Shown here: positions 26,748 to 36,013 of the stretch, one piece after another
How positions within the stretch are numbered: the stretch's first letter is position 1
Layout of the letters: every line of letters starts with the position of its first letter
NCBI RefSeq assembly: GCF_004123195.1
Contig: NZ_SDLI01000010.1
Span: 124,001 to 188,000 of the forward strand
Direction of reading: 5' to 3'
Length of the DNA stretch: 64,000 bases
From: Ammoniphilus sp. CFH 90114
GTDB taxonomy: Bacteria > Bacillota > Bacilli > Aneurinibacillales > RAOX-1
Notes under the pieces: generated by a model
What the model was told of the DNA's origin: nothing
The model's database searches: none
Seen by the model: the letters and a program-made list of their open reading frames with translations, nothing else
Position numbers and translations under genes: made by a program

Positions 26748-27950
26748 CTATCCTGCTTTTGTTTCCACTGAAGGCATTTTCTCTGAAACCAAATTTGAGA
26801 TAATGGGTACAATCACTAGAAAACAAAGAGAACAAATGATACCTAATAATAGAAATCCTTGACTCTCGAGTACGAAGGTAGAAATCAATGTGGTAAAGGT
26901 CATTCCTAGGTATGTAGCTGAACTGTTTAGCGATAGTACGGTTCCGCGAATCTGAGGATTTAGCTCCGACATAAAAGAAGTTAGAGAAGCCTGACCAAAA
27001 CCAGTAGACATAGACCACAGAAAATGAGTAGTTATAACAAACCAGAAGTAGCTATGAATCATAGGGATGAATACAACACATACAGAGGAGAGTCCACAGC
27101 ATATAAGAATCGATCTCTTCTTCCCAATCTTGTCAGATATTCTCCCTCCTACAACGTTACCAATAATATTACCTAAACCCGTTAGGGAGAAAATTAAACC
27201 AAGAAGATTGGTTTCTAAAAGATAGTTTTTATAATAGAAGTTACCCATGTTTGCAAACATCCCTTGGAAACCGGCCCAGAATAGGAACGTACAAAACAAC
27301 GCAAAGAGTATGGAACGATTTGAAAAAGCCATTTGTATATTTTTTGTAAACGATGGCCGAACATTGGACCCTTTTACTTGAGGTCTAGGGAGTACCCTTA
27401 ATATAAGAAGCAAGGTAACAGTAGAAAATACGGAGATAATAATAAAAGGCATCTGCCAACTTGAACCATTTGCTAAAAATGAACCCACTGGTATACCCAG
27501 TACGCTAGCTCCTCCCATTGCCCCAGTTATTAACCCCATAATCTTGCCTCTCTGTGAATAATCAAAGTAATCTCCTACAAGAGCATAGACATTGGGCATA
27601 ATTAGTGCTGCTCCTAATCCAGATAGCGCTCTGAACACAAGTGTTATCCATAATGAATCTCCTAATGCAGTAAGAAAAGTACCAACGGAAAAAATGACTA
27701 ATCCTAATGTGATCATTTTCTTTCTTCCCCATCGATCTGAAAACGGACCAAAAATAGGGGCAGTAATTCCATAGAACAGAGCATAGAACGTAATAAGCAG
27801 CCCACCTTTATCGATGGAAAAGTCTAGTGAAGAAGACATAATCGGGATTAAAGGGGAGACAATTAATAAATCTAATCCTACCCAAAACGAACATAATGCC
27901 AGTGCGATAATAATTAGATTCTTATTTCGCTTTTCATCAAAAGCAGTCAT
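26748..27950 (-). CDS. MFS transporter (multidrug-efflux-like, 12 helices)
   Basis: This roughly 400-aa membrane protein has the MFS loop motif GPFSDRWGRKKM after helix 2, a second loop GGRISDKIGKKRS, and GIPVGSFLA of antiporter motif C type. It is likely a proton-driven exporter. The ATG at 27950 is preceded by GGATGTGAT; the earlier ATG has no ribosome site. It lies between two paralogous MBL hydrolase genes on the same strand, which suggests joint handling of one compound. Confidence 0.88.
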   Translation of the reverse strand: MTAFDEKRNKNLIIIALALCSFWVGLDLLIVSPLIPIMSSSLDFSIDKGGLLITFYALFYGITAPIFGPFSDRWGRKKMITLGLVIFSVGTFLTALGDSLWITLVFRALSGLGAALIMPNVYALVGDYFDYSQRGKIMGLITGAMGGASVLGIPVGSFLANGSSWQMPFIIISVFSTVTLLLILRVLPRPQVKGSNVRPSFTKNIQMAFSNRSILFALFCTFLFWAGFQGMFANMGNFYYKNYLLETNLLGLIFSLTGLGNIIGNVVGGRISDKIGKKRSILICCGLSSVCVVFIPMIHSYFWFVITTHFLWSMSTGFGQASLTSFMSELNPQIRGTVLSLNSSATYLGMTFTTLISTFVLESQGFLLLGIICSLCFLVIVPIISNLVSEKMPSVETKAG

Positions 27951-27985
27951 TTTATCACATCCATTCATTAAATAGAAAATAAGAG

Positions 27986-28015
27986 CATCACTTCCGCGTT
28001 ACCCACGGAAGTGAT
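27986..28015. terminator. Hairpin after the second MBL gene
   Basis: CATCACTTCCG / CGGAAGTGATG perfect 11-bp stem immediately after the stop at 28021. The T-run is poor. Confidence 0.6.
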
Positions 28016-28020
28016 GAAAA

Positions 28021-28791
28021 TCAAGAAAATTGAACGGATTCACCCGCTTGTAAGATCGTTAACGGGACATCCCTTTCCGCTGCACGTCTCTCGAGTCTCT
28101 CAATTAAGTTTGGAGTTTCAATGTAATAAGGTGGATTATGAAACGTTCCAAAATGAATAGGGACTAATCTTTTTGCGCCTAAAATTTTAGCAGCTTCTAC
28201 TGCTTCTTCTGGAGTCATACATGCTGGTAATACACTTTGTTGTGGTAACCCATACACTTCTAATACAGGACCATTTACGGGTAAACAAGCTGCTTCAAAC
28301 GGTCCATGTTCACGGGCAATTCTCCACCAATATCCATGGAACAAGGTATCACTAAAATGAATAACTTTCCCCCCCTTACCTTCTACAATCCACGATACCT
28401 GTGGGGTTCCATATCCATCAACAGATTGAGCAGCTTTCACCGTAACGGTGTTGTAGGTTTCTGTATAACCCACAGTTACGCCAATAACATTTGTTAATCC
28501 CGTTTGCTTAACCATCTCCACAGACTCTATGGGCACAAGAACAGGTAAATCAGTCCCAAATGACTGAGTAATGGAAATGGGGTCAAAATGATCCGGATGG
28601 ATGTGAGAAATTAAAATAGCAGTGGGTTTTGGTAGTTGGTCAAAAGTAAGTAACGGCTCCAACGGCTCACCTACTCTCCCCGCTAAGGGTTTCTCTTGCC
28701 CTTCTGGAGTTCTTCCTAACGGATCAATTAATATCACGGTATCTTCTGATTGAATTAAAACTCCTGCCCAAGACAGTTTTTGCAATAACAT
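28021..28791 (-). CDS. MBL-fold metal-dependent hydrolase (paralogue)
   Basis: This 256-aa metallo-beta-lactamase-fold protein has ISHIHPDHFD as the HxHxDH metal motif, HFSDTLFHGYWW and VPIHFGTFH. Full-length similarity to the protein encoded at 25.9-26.6 kb includes shared FHGYWW/WHGYWW and a TNVxGV segment. It is transcribed toward the MFS gene and divergently from the Crp/Fnr regulator. The substrate is unknown. Confidence 0.85.
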   Translation of the reverse strand: MLLQKLSWAGVLIQSEDTVILIDPLGRTPEGQEKPLAGRVGEPLEPLLTFDQLPKPTAILISHIHPDHFDPISITQSFGTDLPVLVPIESVEMVKQTGLTNVIGVTVGYTETYNTVTVKAAQSVDGYGTPQVSWIVEGKGGKVIHFSDTLFHGYWWRIAREHGPFEAACLPVNGPVLEVYGLPQQSVLPACMTPEEAVEAAKILGAKRLVPIHFGTFHNPPYYIETPNLIERLERRAAERDVPLTILQAGESVQFS

Positions 28792-28959
28792 GTGCCCACT
28801 CCTCTAAAATTAATATTAACAGCTGTAGATTAATATATACTACTAACTTGTTTTTTGCAACTTACTAAGGTTTTTTATTAAAATATTTTTTACAAGACAC
28901 TTCCATTATCAGGACTTTAGACCTAAAATAAAAATAAAAAACTAGTGAGCGAGGGGAAC

Positions 28960-29676
28960 ATGGAGACTATTCTTTCTACTCTACTTTTCAGAAACATTGA
29001 AATCAAAGATGAGGAATTTGTTTGCTCGAAGTTCTCAGAAAGAAGATATCCTAAGAACCAAGTTGTTTTCTATGAAGATGATCTAGCCAATGAGATGTAT
29101 GTTGTTAAATCTGGATGCATGAAAATCTACCGTGAGGATGATTGCAAAGAAATTATTCTTGGTCATCAGTTCTCAGGAGAGTTCTTTGGAGAAGTTGAAG
29201 TCATCCATGGGGACATCCACCGAGTAGCAAGCGTAGCTGCAATAGAGTCTTCCGTTCTATGGATGATAAAAAAACAAGATCTACAAGAGCTCATACGGGA
29301 ATATCCGACAATACTCCTAAATCTCTACTCTGTTATTTGCGATAGGCTTAAACAAGCCAATCGTAAGATTGAATATTTAGCCTTTGGTGATAGCCGTATA
29401 CGGGTCGCTAATCTACTACTTGATCTACAAGCAAACTTTGGAATGGAATATGAAAAGGAACATCTAATTTGTTGGAGAATTACTCAGCAACACTTTGCCA
29501 ATATGATTGGTGTAAGCAGAGAATCTGCCGCCCGAACTTTGCAGGAGTTCCAAGCCAAGGGTTGGATTGATCTAAGAAATAAACAAATTATAATTCGCTC
29601 TCTTCCCGCAATTCAACATGTGGCGGGCAACCGGGAGAACCTGCCAGAGTTTCGACTATGGCACCCAACGTTTTGA
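28960..29676 (+). CDS. Crp/Fnr-family transcriptional regulator
   Basis: This roughly 238-aa protein has an N-terminal cyclic-nucleotide-type beta-barrel (about 15-125; FYEDDLANEMYVVKSGCMKI) and a C-terminal Crp winged helix with ITQQHFANMIGVSRESAARTLQEF. No cysteine cluster of an iron-sulfur Fnr is apparent at the N-terminus. The ATG at 28960 follows GAGGGG; the GTG at 28945 is upstream of that site. It is divergent from the MBL/MFS cluster and a candidate regulator of it. A TGTG-N-CACA palindrome exists at 35.45 kb. Confidence 0.88.
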   Translation: METILSTLLFRNIEIKDEEFVCSKFSERRYPKNQVVFYEDDLANEMYVVKSGCMKIYREDDCKEIILGHQFSGEFFGEVEVIHGDIHRVASVAAIESSVLWMIKKQDLQELIREYPTILLNLYSVICDRLKQANRKIEYLAFGDSRIRVANLLLDLQANFGMEYEKEHLICWRITQQHFANMIGVSRESAARTLQEFQAKGWIDLRNKQIIIRSLPAIQHVAGNRENLPEFRLWHPTF

Positions 29677-29711
29677 ACCTGCAAATATATGTAATAGAGT
29701 TGCAAATATAA
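29675..29711 (+). repeat. 21-bp-spaced TGCAAATAT repeat array (2 units)
   Basis: TGCAAAT begins at 29680 and 29701, exactly 21 bp apart, between a stop codon and a terminator. Confidence 0.75.
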
Positions 29712-29741
29712 AAGGCCTGATCGCCAATCGACCAGGCCTTC
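29711..29741. terminator. Bidirectional terminator (Crp gene / atoE)
   Basis: AAAGGCCTG / CAGGCCTT inverted repeat around a GATCG / CGATC inner pair, between convergent genes. Confidence 0.75.
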
Positions 29742-29748
29742 TCTCTAT

Positions 29749-31068
29749 TTAATATAAGAAATAAATCAATATACTCGTCACAACCCCTACCCAAACACTC
29801 AATAAAGCACAATACCCCATAATATCCCGAATTGTTAAACCGACCACACTGAGAATCGGCAAAGCCCAAAACGGCTGAATCAAATTGGTCCATGCGTCTC
29901 CCCATCCGACGGCCATGGCGATGGAAGCAGGGTTAACCCCTAACTGCATTCCTGCTGGAATTTGCAAAGGTCCTTGTAGCGCCCACTGTCCACCACCCGA
30001 TGGAGCGAGAATGTTCACTAGTCCCGCCGTCCAATAGGTAAAGACAGAGAAAGATTCTGCGCTTGCAATAGACGACATGGTATCGATGATGGCTTTCCCC
30101 ATTCCGGAGCTTCCGAGGATCGCAATGATTCCCGCATAAAACGGAAACTGCAAAATAATCGGCGATATCGCGGACGCTGATTCTTTAAATGCCTTCGCAA
30201 AGTTAGCTAAGGAACGGTGGAAGAACAGGCCTGCACTCAAGAAAGTGATATTGATAATATTAAGATCTAAATCCTTACCATTCGCAAACTCGTAAATAAT
30301 ATAAATAAGGCCTACGCCACCCATTAAAATTCCTAGGATCGGACTGTTCTCGAACTTTTCTGCGGGTGTTGAAGCGACTTCTGCTGTTGCCGCGGTTTCA
30401 TTGTTGGTGAACTCCCCTAGTGGACGATAGGATTTAATATCCCGATTAGGAGACATAAGAGCAATAAATATAGGCATCGTCACTAATAGAACTAGGAAAA
30501 TAAGAATCGTACCGGTACTAAAAATCGTTTCCGACGTTGGAATAACCCCAATTTCCTTTGCCAAGAAATGATCCGGAGTGGCAATCGTCAAACCGATTGA
30601 GCTCGAGAACCCTGCTGTATAAAGCGTCGTTGGTGCATACGCCGCAGCCACTAACAAAGGAAAATGAACATTCTTGTTCCTCTTCCCCACTTCTTTCGCA
30701 AAGATGGCCCCTACTACAACCGCTAATCCCCAGTTGATATAGTAGGCTAAAGCAGAAACCAGGAACGTCATCACATACGCCTGTCTTGGAGTCTTCGGCC
30801 AAGAGGCAAGCGCTTCTAATCCTCTCTTAATAAAAGGAACTGCTGCAAGCACCATCCCAGTCATCAAGACCAAAACCATTTGCATCGTAAAAGCTAAGTA
30901 CTTCCAGAATCCATCTCCCCATGACTTAAAAATCATCATAGGCTGATTGATGTTCATGATCAACCCTATGACCATGACAAACAATGTCATAGCTACCGCA
31001 ATGACAAAGGCATCCGGCAAATATCTTCGTACACCGTTCGATAAAACATCAGCGGCTCTTGATAACAT
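29749..31068 (-). CDS. atoE: Short-chain fatty acid transporter AtoE
   Basis: This 439-aa integral membrane protein has about eleven helices. NILAPSGGGQWALQGPLQIPAG and the C-terminal MAVGWGDAWTNLIQPFWALPIL are characteristic of the AtoE family, which imports short-chain fatty acids such as acetoacetate or butyrate. The length is normal. The upstream region carries a sigma-54-type promoter, as do the ato genes of Escherichia coli. No thiolase or CoA transferase lies next to it here. Confidence 0.92.
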   Translation of the reverse strand: MLSRAADVLSNGVRRYLPDAFVIAVAMTLFVMVIGLIMNINQPMMIFKSWGDGFWKYLAFTMQMVLVLMTGMVLAAVPFIKRGLEALASWPKTPRQAYVMTFLVSALAYYINWGLAVVVGAIFAKEVGKRNKNVHFPLLVAAAYAPTTLYTAGFSSSIGLTIATPDHFLAKEIGVIPTSETIFSTGTILIFLVLLVTMPIFIALMSPNRDIKSYRPLGEFTNNETAATAEVASTPAEKFENSPILGILMGGVGLIYIIYEFANGKDLDLNIINITFLSAGLFFHRSLANFAKAFKESASAISPIILQFPFYAGIIAILGSSGMGKAIIDTMSSIASAESFSVFTYWTAGLVNILAPSGGGQWALQGPLQIPAGMQLGVNPASIAMAVGWGDAWTNLIQPFWALPILSVVGLTIRDIMGYCALLSVWVGVVTSILIYFLY

Positions 31069-31220
31069 TATTTTCTCCTCCTCACTGACTTATTTGCCCA
31101 TTTTTTGGCACAGTTTAAAGAATTTTTTGCACCTTCCCTCCTCTCTGATATCAACTAGGGGACTCAATCTTTCTATTTCCAGGTCCTTCTTTTATTTATA
31201 TTTGTCCCCACTTCTTTTAA

Positions 31221-31237
31221 AGCAAATATTGTGCCAA
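31221..31237 (-). promoter_or_regulatory. Sigma-54 (SigL) promoter for atoE
   Basis: The minus strand reads TTGGCACAATATTTGCT. It has TGGCAC (-24) and TTGCT (-12) with the required 5-bp spacer, matching the sigma-54 consensus at every key position. It lies about 150 bp before the atoE start and after the terminator of the upstream gene. Confidence 0.75.
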
Positions 31238-31263
31238 TTTCTCTTTTAAAACAAACTAAACGC

Positions 31264-31313
31264 AAAAAAAGAACCTGACCCACTCCGCTGACAGGGAGTG
31301 AATCGGGCTCTTT
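31264..31313 (-). terminator. Terminator of the large SLH/Ig surface protein
   Basis: On the minus strand, AAGAGCCCGATTCACTCC pairs with GGAGTGGGTCAGGTTCTT. Seven T residues follow. Confidence 0.85.
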
Positions 31314-31317
31314 CTTA

Positions 31318-34300
31318 TCATTGCTTCGTTACAGTTAGATAATCGAAATCTGGAAGCAAGGCACCGGCTGTATCCGACAGCTGGTGGCGATCATCTCCAT
31401 TAACCTTTTCATACATGATCTCAAGTGAAGAACCTGCATCTGCCGCCTGTTTAACGTGCCTAGTGTAGGTCTCATTCAAATTAATGGTTAGAATATTGTT
31501 ATGCGACTGAGTAATGAACCCTCTAAGAGCGTAACTGACACCGTCTACCTTCAATACGAGACCTGCCGCACTGTTGGAAGAGTAAAACTTAAACCCTTGT
31601 GCGAAGGTTAACGTAAGTTGTCCTGTGCTTTGCGAGTAAGCGGCCACAGGCGTACCGGGAGCTGGGATGGCAACTGCTTCACCTGACACCAGTTCATCCG
31701 GGTAAGGATCCATTGCCCAGTTCCTAATACCCGTCGTTTTCGCTTTAGCTGTTACTTTTCCAGCAGGCAATGCGGAATCAAATAGCAAGGTGAATCCCAT
31801 CGATCTTGTACTATAGCTGTATTTAACGGACTCAGGAGTGTACTCTCCTTGTCCATCCACCTGCACCGTGATTAGTTCCGATGTCTTCACCTGGTTATCC
31901 CTAGGGTTCCAGCCATCTAATTGAACGATCATGGACTTCCGATCCGAACTGATGGTGGCACTCTTAATCGTAGTTTGGCTCAGATTCACACCTTGTGAGG
32001 ACAAGCTCCCCGATGGATTTCTGGCATCCGAAGTGTCCCGGATAGCCGTTCCCGTGTAGGAAAGACTTAAATTATTCTGCTGTCCATCCGCTATACCGCT
32101 GACTCCGAGCTTGACATAAGAATCAGAATGACCCGATCCCTCGTAGTTGAATAAAGCCACATTCTCGATCGTTCCCACATTCAACCGGAAGTCAGTTGTA
32201 CTAGGCACACTATCTACATCAAGATTCTCATCATAGTACATATAAATGGTGTCTAAAGCTTTGTTTATGAACGCCCCTTGAATATAGGGCGGATGGGTGT
32301 CAAGAGCCTCTGCCGTTTCTTGATCAAATACAACAGTGGTTACATTCGGTGACAGATAATCCTTGCTCGTATCCCGGATAACAAACTCGACTCTGCTAGG
32401 ATTATAGTTCCTTAAATGAACTTGGGTATCGAATTCGTATAACTGCGAGGCATCGTCTACCTTAAAGTAAGGCCATTCGTCTACCCAGACTACACCATCA
32501 TCTTTTCCTGCATGTCCTTGCATAACGGACTTCACACTCGACTCTCTACGACCATTCATCGAGTTGACGACCATGAAGACTTCTGCTGCTTCCTGCAGCT
32601 TAAATTGAACCCATATGTTTCCATCTTTTACATAAGCCTTTGGATATCCCTCTAAAAAGTAAGGATCAACAAACCCTTCAATATCCACATGATCTGTACC
32701 CTGCGCTCTAATAATGAGCGAATAGGTCTTCGTCCCTGTTATCCCTCCAGAAAGCGTAGCTGTCAGATCAGCAAATTGGTCATTCCCTTGGCTTCTAGTG
32801 ACAACCCCCTCTTGCGTAACAGACTCCGGTTTGTTAGATGTCCAGGAGATAGTCACGTTCGGGAAAGCTGCCAAGTTTGTCATCAAATTTAGATTCGAAA
32901 TAATATTGTTTTTATCCTTATTGCTGCCTAAGAATGACGCTTCAATGGCTGCGAACACATCATTGGCATCAACAGGTCCTTGTGCAGGTCCGAATGGCGC
33001 ACTTACAACTGAGCCTGCTACATGAATTTGATCGGCGATTGCTATTACTCGAATGTATTTTCCTGTATCCTGTGAAGTTAATTCGTAAGCAGAGCTGGTT
33101 GCGCCTTCAATGAAAGTATAAGGTCCACTTTCGCTCGGAGCTCTTAACCATCTATAGTTCAGCACGTCGTTCATTGCTGTTCCTTCGTAAATAACTGTCC
33201 CTGCTCTTAGGCTTAGAGCATCTGCAGAATCCCTGCTGATCTCTGCTATCCCTGTGATATAGGCCACTCCTGCTGGAACATATTGGATAGAGAAGCTTGT
33301 ATCTGCATACTGAGGATGTGACAAGGTTACATTCATCTGCTGGATGCTCTCTGGATCGATCAAGTCTAGGCTATAGACGAAGCTGCCTGACTTATAATCA
33401 GCTGATAAATATTTGCCCAAATCCGGCACAAAGGAATAAGTGGCTTCTGTCACCGTATCATAGGTTGCACCAGTAACGGTTGCTGATAAGCCTGTTGCAT
33501 CTGCTAACGGCAAACCGTCCTGCCCCTTTAAGGTAACAATAATATTAACTTTAGATCCTTGCAAAGGCTCACTCGCAATGATCTTCGTATCGCTATGATT
33601 CTTCTTTAGCAAGGATGGCTGAAGGGCTTGAATGTTTACCTTGCTGCTGTTTGAGATAATGGACTCAGGAATAGCAACGGATTGGTCTATCTTTTCCCCT
33701 TCGAATTTGGAAAGAGACACTGTCAGAGCAGGCCTCACCGCCTTCGTGACCGTCACCACAGCCTGGTCGGACTTCTTGCCGTCTACAGTGACAACCTCAA
33801 TTGTTTTGGTCCCTTCTGCAACAGCAGTGACAAGGCCGTTTTGATCTATCGTGACCACATTCGTGCTGCCATCTGTCACCTTCCACGTTACGTTCTTATT
33901 CGTGGCATTATTCGGCTGAATTGCAGCTGTAAGTTGCTTTGTTGCCCCCACTTGCAGGGATATGCTCTTCTCCGAGATTGAGACGCCCGTTACAGAGACC
34001 GTCGTTTCGCCTCCACCATCGCCACCGCCACTTCCGCCGCTACTTCCGCTACTTCCCGATGGGGCTGGAGTAGAGGGCTGAAAAGCCTGATCATTAACTT
34101 TGACATTCGAGCTGTTAGCCCCAGTCACTTGGTTTACTTTAGCATTGCCTTTAATGCTGGTGTTGCCTTCAGCAACGAGTTGATTAATTTCCCCATTTAC
34201 TGTGAGTTGAAGATCAGCAGATTGATTCACGACCTTATTAAATTTACCATCAAGAATGATTTCCTGACCCGCTACGACATTAGCCGGAATCTCGACGACT

Positions 34301-35259
34301 TCAAATCCTCCACCGGTAAGCTCCTTGGTGACCAATAACGCTCCTGTTTCCAATCGGGTGACGGATACCGAGGTGTTCCCCGTTGCAAGAACGCGAACCT
34401 TCCCATTATAGTGGTTGACGACAAGCGCTCCACTAACCGTAACACTATTAAAGATAATGGAATTTTGTCCTCCACCAAAAACAAAGACATCCCCATCAAT
34501 CTTTACGTTATCTAGTGTAACTTCACCCGTTCCCACCCCTTGTGCGATGTAGAGATCCCCAGAAATGGACATATCCCTCAGAACTGCATCTCTGGTGTTC
34601 ACTACAACATTTCCTGTTACATCCCTAGAAAATGTACCCGCCTTAGAGATGAGCTCCTGGCTAACATTGTTGAAGAGGGTGACCGCTTCTGCTCTAGTTA
34701 AAGGAGAACGCGGTTTAAAGCTTCCATCTTGCAAGCCAGTTAAGATCTTCTTGGCGGCAAGAGCGTGAACAGGACTCTTTGCCCAATTCGCGATCTCTGC
34801 TTCATCTTGAAAAGCGCTGACCGCCGTTCCTTTCCCTACCTTAAATGCCTTCGCCAACAAAACAGCAGCTTCCTGGCGGGTAATCGATTGGTTTGGAAGC
34901 AACTTTCCTTGTGCTCCCGTCATGATTCCTGCTTGGTTAAGCTTGAGCATGGCGTCCGCATACCACTGAGAAGAATCTAGATCAGTAAAGGAGTTTGTTC
35001 CTCTCTCCACGTACTTCATAATATTGTTGATCATAACAGAGAATTCAGCCCGCGTAACTGGATCGTTAGGTCTAAACTTCCCACCATGACCGCTCACCAC
35101 ACCAAATTCATTCCACTTCTGAATGGATGATTTAGCCCAGTGCAGTTGAGTGTCAACAAATCCTTCTGCAGTTTGCGCAGAAGCGGGTACAAGCTGGTTG
35201 GTTAACATAAGACAGAAAATAAGAAGAAGTGACACAATCTTTTTTAATGACCTAATCAT
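31318..35259 (-). CDS. Large S-layer-type surface protein (SLH, beta-helix-like, Ig-like, SwmB-like)
   Basis: This 1313-aa secreted protein has a signal peptide (about 1-29) and three SLH domains (about 32-210) for wall anchoring. A beta-rich repeat region rich in short strands (about 215-395) follows, then a glycine/serine linker (about 405-420) and a BIG2 Ig-like domain (about 425-510; VSISEKSISLQVGATKQLTA). Several atypical Ig-like segments come next, including FPNVTISWTSNKPESV. SwmB-like modules end the protein (STTDFRLNVGT, and GQLTLTFAQGF). It should be a major cell-surface or adhesion component. It is monocistronic with a strong terminator. Confidence 0.85.
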   Translation of the reverse strand: MIRSLKKIVSLLLIFCLMLTNQLVPASAQTAEGFVDTQLHWAKSSIQKWNEFGVVSGHGGKFRPNDPVTRAEFSVMINNIMKYVERGTNSFTDLDSSQWYADAMLKLNQAGIMTGAQGKLLPNQSITRQEAAVLLAKAFKVGKGTAVSAFQDEAEIANWAKSPVHALAAKKILTGLQDGSFKPRSPLTRAEAVTLFNNVSQELISKAGTFSRDVTGNVVVNTRDAVLRDMSISGDLYIAQGVGTGEVTLDNVKIDGDVFVFGGGQNSIIFNSVTVSGALVVNHYNGKVRVLATGNTSVSVTRLETGALLVTKELTGGGFEVVEIPANVVAGQEIILDGKFNKVVNQSADLQLTVNGEINQLVAEGNTSIKGNAKVNQVTGANSSNVKVNDQAFQPSTPAPSGSSGSSGGSGGGDGGGETTVSVTGVSISEKSISLQVGATKQLTAAIQPNNATNKNVTWKVTDGSTNVVTIDQNGLVTAVAEGTKTIEVVTVDGKKSDQAVVTVTKAVRPALTVSLSKFEGEKIDQSVAIPESIISNSSKVNIQALQPSLLKKNHSDTKIIASEPLQGSKVNIIVTLKGQDGLPLADATGLSATVTGATYDTVTEATYSFVPDLGKYLSADYKSGSFVYSLDLIDPESIQQMNVTLSHPQYADTSFSIQYVPAGVAYITGIAEISRDSADALSLRAGTVIYEGTAMNDVLNYRWLRAPSESGPYTFIEGATSSAYELTSQDTGKYIRVIAIADQIHVAGSVVSAPFGPAQGPVDANDVFAAIEASFLGSNKDKNNIISNLNLMTNLAAFPNVTISWTSNKPESVTQEGVVTRSQGNDQFADLTATLSGGITGTKTYSLIIRAQGTDHVDIEGFVDPYFLEGYPKAYVKDGNIWVQFKLQEAAEVFMVVNSMNGRRESSVKSVMQGHAGKDDGVVWVDEWPYFKVDDASQLYEFDTQVHLRNYNPSRVEFVIRDTSKDYLSPNVTTVVFDQETAEALDTHPPYIQGAFINKALDTIYMYYDENLDVDSVPSTTDFRLNVGTIENVALFNYEGSGHSDSYVKLGVSGIADGQQNNLSLSYTGTAIRDTSDARNPSGSLSSQGVNLSQTTIKSATISSDRKSMIVQLDGWNPRDNQVKTSELITVQVDGQGEYTPESVKYSYSTRSMGFTLLFDSALPAGKVTAKAKTTGIRNWAMDPYPDELVSGEAVAIPAPGTPVAAYSQSTGQLTLTFAQGFKFYSSNSAAGLVLKVDGVSYALRGFITQSHNNILTINLNETYTRHVKQAADAGSSLEIMYEKVNGDDRHQLSDTAGALLPDFDYLTVTKQ

Positions 35260-35447
35260 GGGTTGCTCCTTTTCTTTTTTTTATTAACTAGTTTCCTTTC
35301 TAGTAAATCTTCTCCCCCTCCTACATGGAAAAATCTATTGTAATAGAGAATGAAAGACTCTCTGTCACAATCAAGCTGCCAACTTTAACTCTAATTTATA
35401 GAATATAGGTATATGGTATTAACTTCTATGTAACAGTTTGCAATTTT

Positions 35448-35467
35448 TTTGTGTTATATATCACAAA
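35448..35467. promoter_or_regulatory. Crp/Fnr-like palindrome
   Basis: The site reads TTTGTGTTATATATCACAAA, a palindrome matching at 18 of 20 positions and fitting TGTGA-N6-TCACA with one change. It lies 181 bp before the start of the SLH protein gene and 169 bp before the NERD pseudogene. Confidence 0.45.
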
Positions 35468-35517
35468 CATTCGTTCCAATACTATAACCACAGACAAACT
35501 CCTATTAATATTTGTGG

Positions 35518-35556
35518 TAGATGCAAGATTGTGAGTGGAACTTGCAAGATTATGGA
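35518..35556 (+). repeat. 21-bp-spaced TTGCAAGATTAT repeat (2 variant units)
   Basis: TGCAAGATT begins at 35522 and 35543, exactly 21 bp apart. It is a diverged relative of the TTGCAAATAT arrays. Confidence 0.5.
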
Positions 35557-35635
35557 TGGATCACCCTCTTATTTAAAAGGATTTCTCCCCACTTTATTGA
35601 AATCCTAATCATCCCCCAAATAGGAGGTCTGTTCT

Positions 35636-35984
35636 ATGATAAAGAGGGAAAGAGAAGAACCCATCCGTATCAAAAAGTTGGAAGCTCTTCTCCGCTTACT
35701 CCTCCCCCATCACCCCAAGCGTCAGAGGGAGGAGGATGACCTCAGAAAATATCCGTCTGGTTATCACGGTGAGAAGGAATTAGACTATCATTCAAAGTCT
35801 TCAACTTCCAGGATGCCAAATTGATTCTTCCTTTACTGCCAGTCGGCTCCTCTCCTCTATAAACCTCCCTTATAAGGAAGCACCAAAGGAAGAATATATT
35901 CTTAGCCGGAACTCTGAGGTTGCAAGAAATACCGGTGAATTGAAAAAATTACTTAAAAAAAGAGGTGCCGCTAACTACTTCTAA
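35636..35984 (+). pseudogene. NERD-domain protein remnant (internal deletion and frameshift)
   Basis: A good ribosome site (AGGAGG) precedes an ATG and about 50 codons that match the N-terminus of bacillary NERD (nuclease-related domain) proteins (EEPIRIKKLEALLR, HHPKR, GYHGEKELDY). The frame then ends. Shortly after, in other frames, come FQDAKLIL (resembling the start of the nuclease core) and SRLLSSINLPYK, which resembles the family's C-terminal end. Most of the roughly 300-aa protein is missing. The remnant's tail overlaps the terminator of the agr locus on the opposite strand. Confidence 0.6.
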
Positions 35985-36008
35985 AGTAGTTTTGCGACAG
36001 CCTCTTTT
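35955..36008 (-). terminator. Terminator of the agr locus
   Basis: AGAGG-GC-AACTACTT pairs with AAGTAGTT-GC-CCTCT across a CTAA-type loop. Seven T residues follow on the minus strand. It begins 6 bp after the agrD stop. Confidence 0.8.
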
Positions 36009-36013
36009 CATCT

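Noticed and set aside
32689-34980. Several plus-strand ORFs opposite the large SLH protein gene
   Set aside because: All are shadows of the 1313-aa gene with no domain evidence.
35984-36008. TTTTGCGACAG resembling the GACGCAAA core of a c-di-GMP riboswitch
   Set aside because: No other GEMM-I segment is present. The sequence forms the arm of the agr terminator hairpin.
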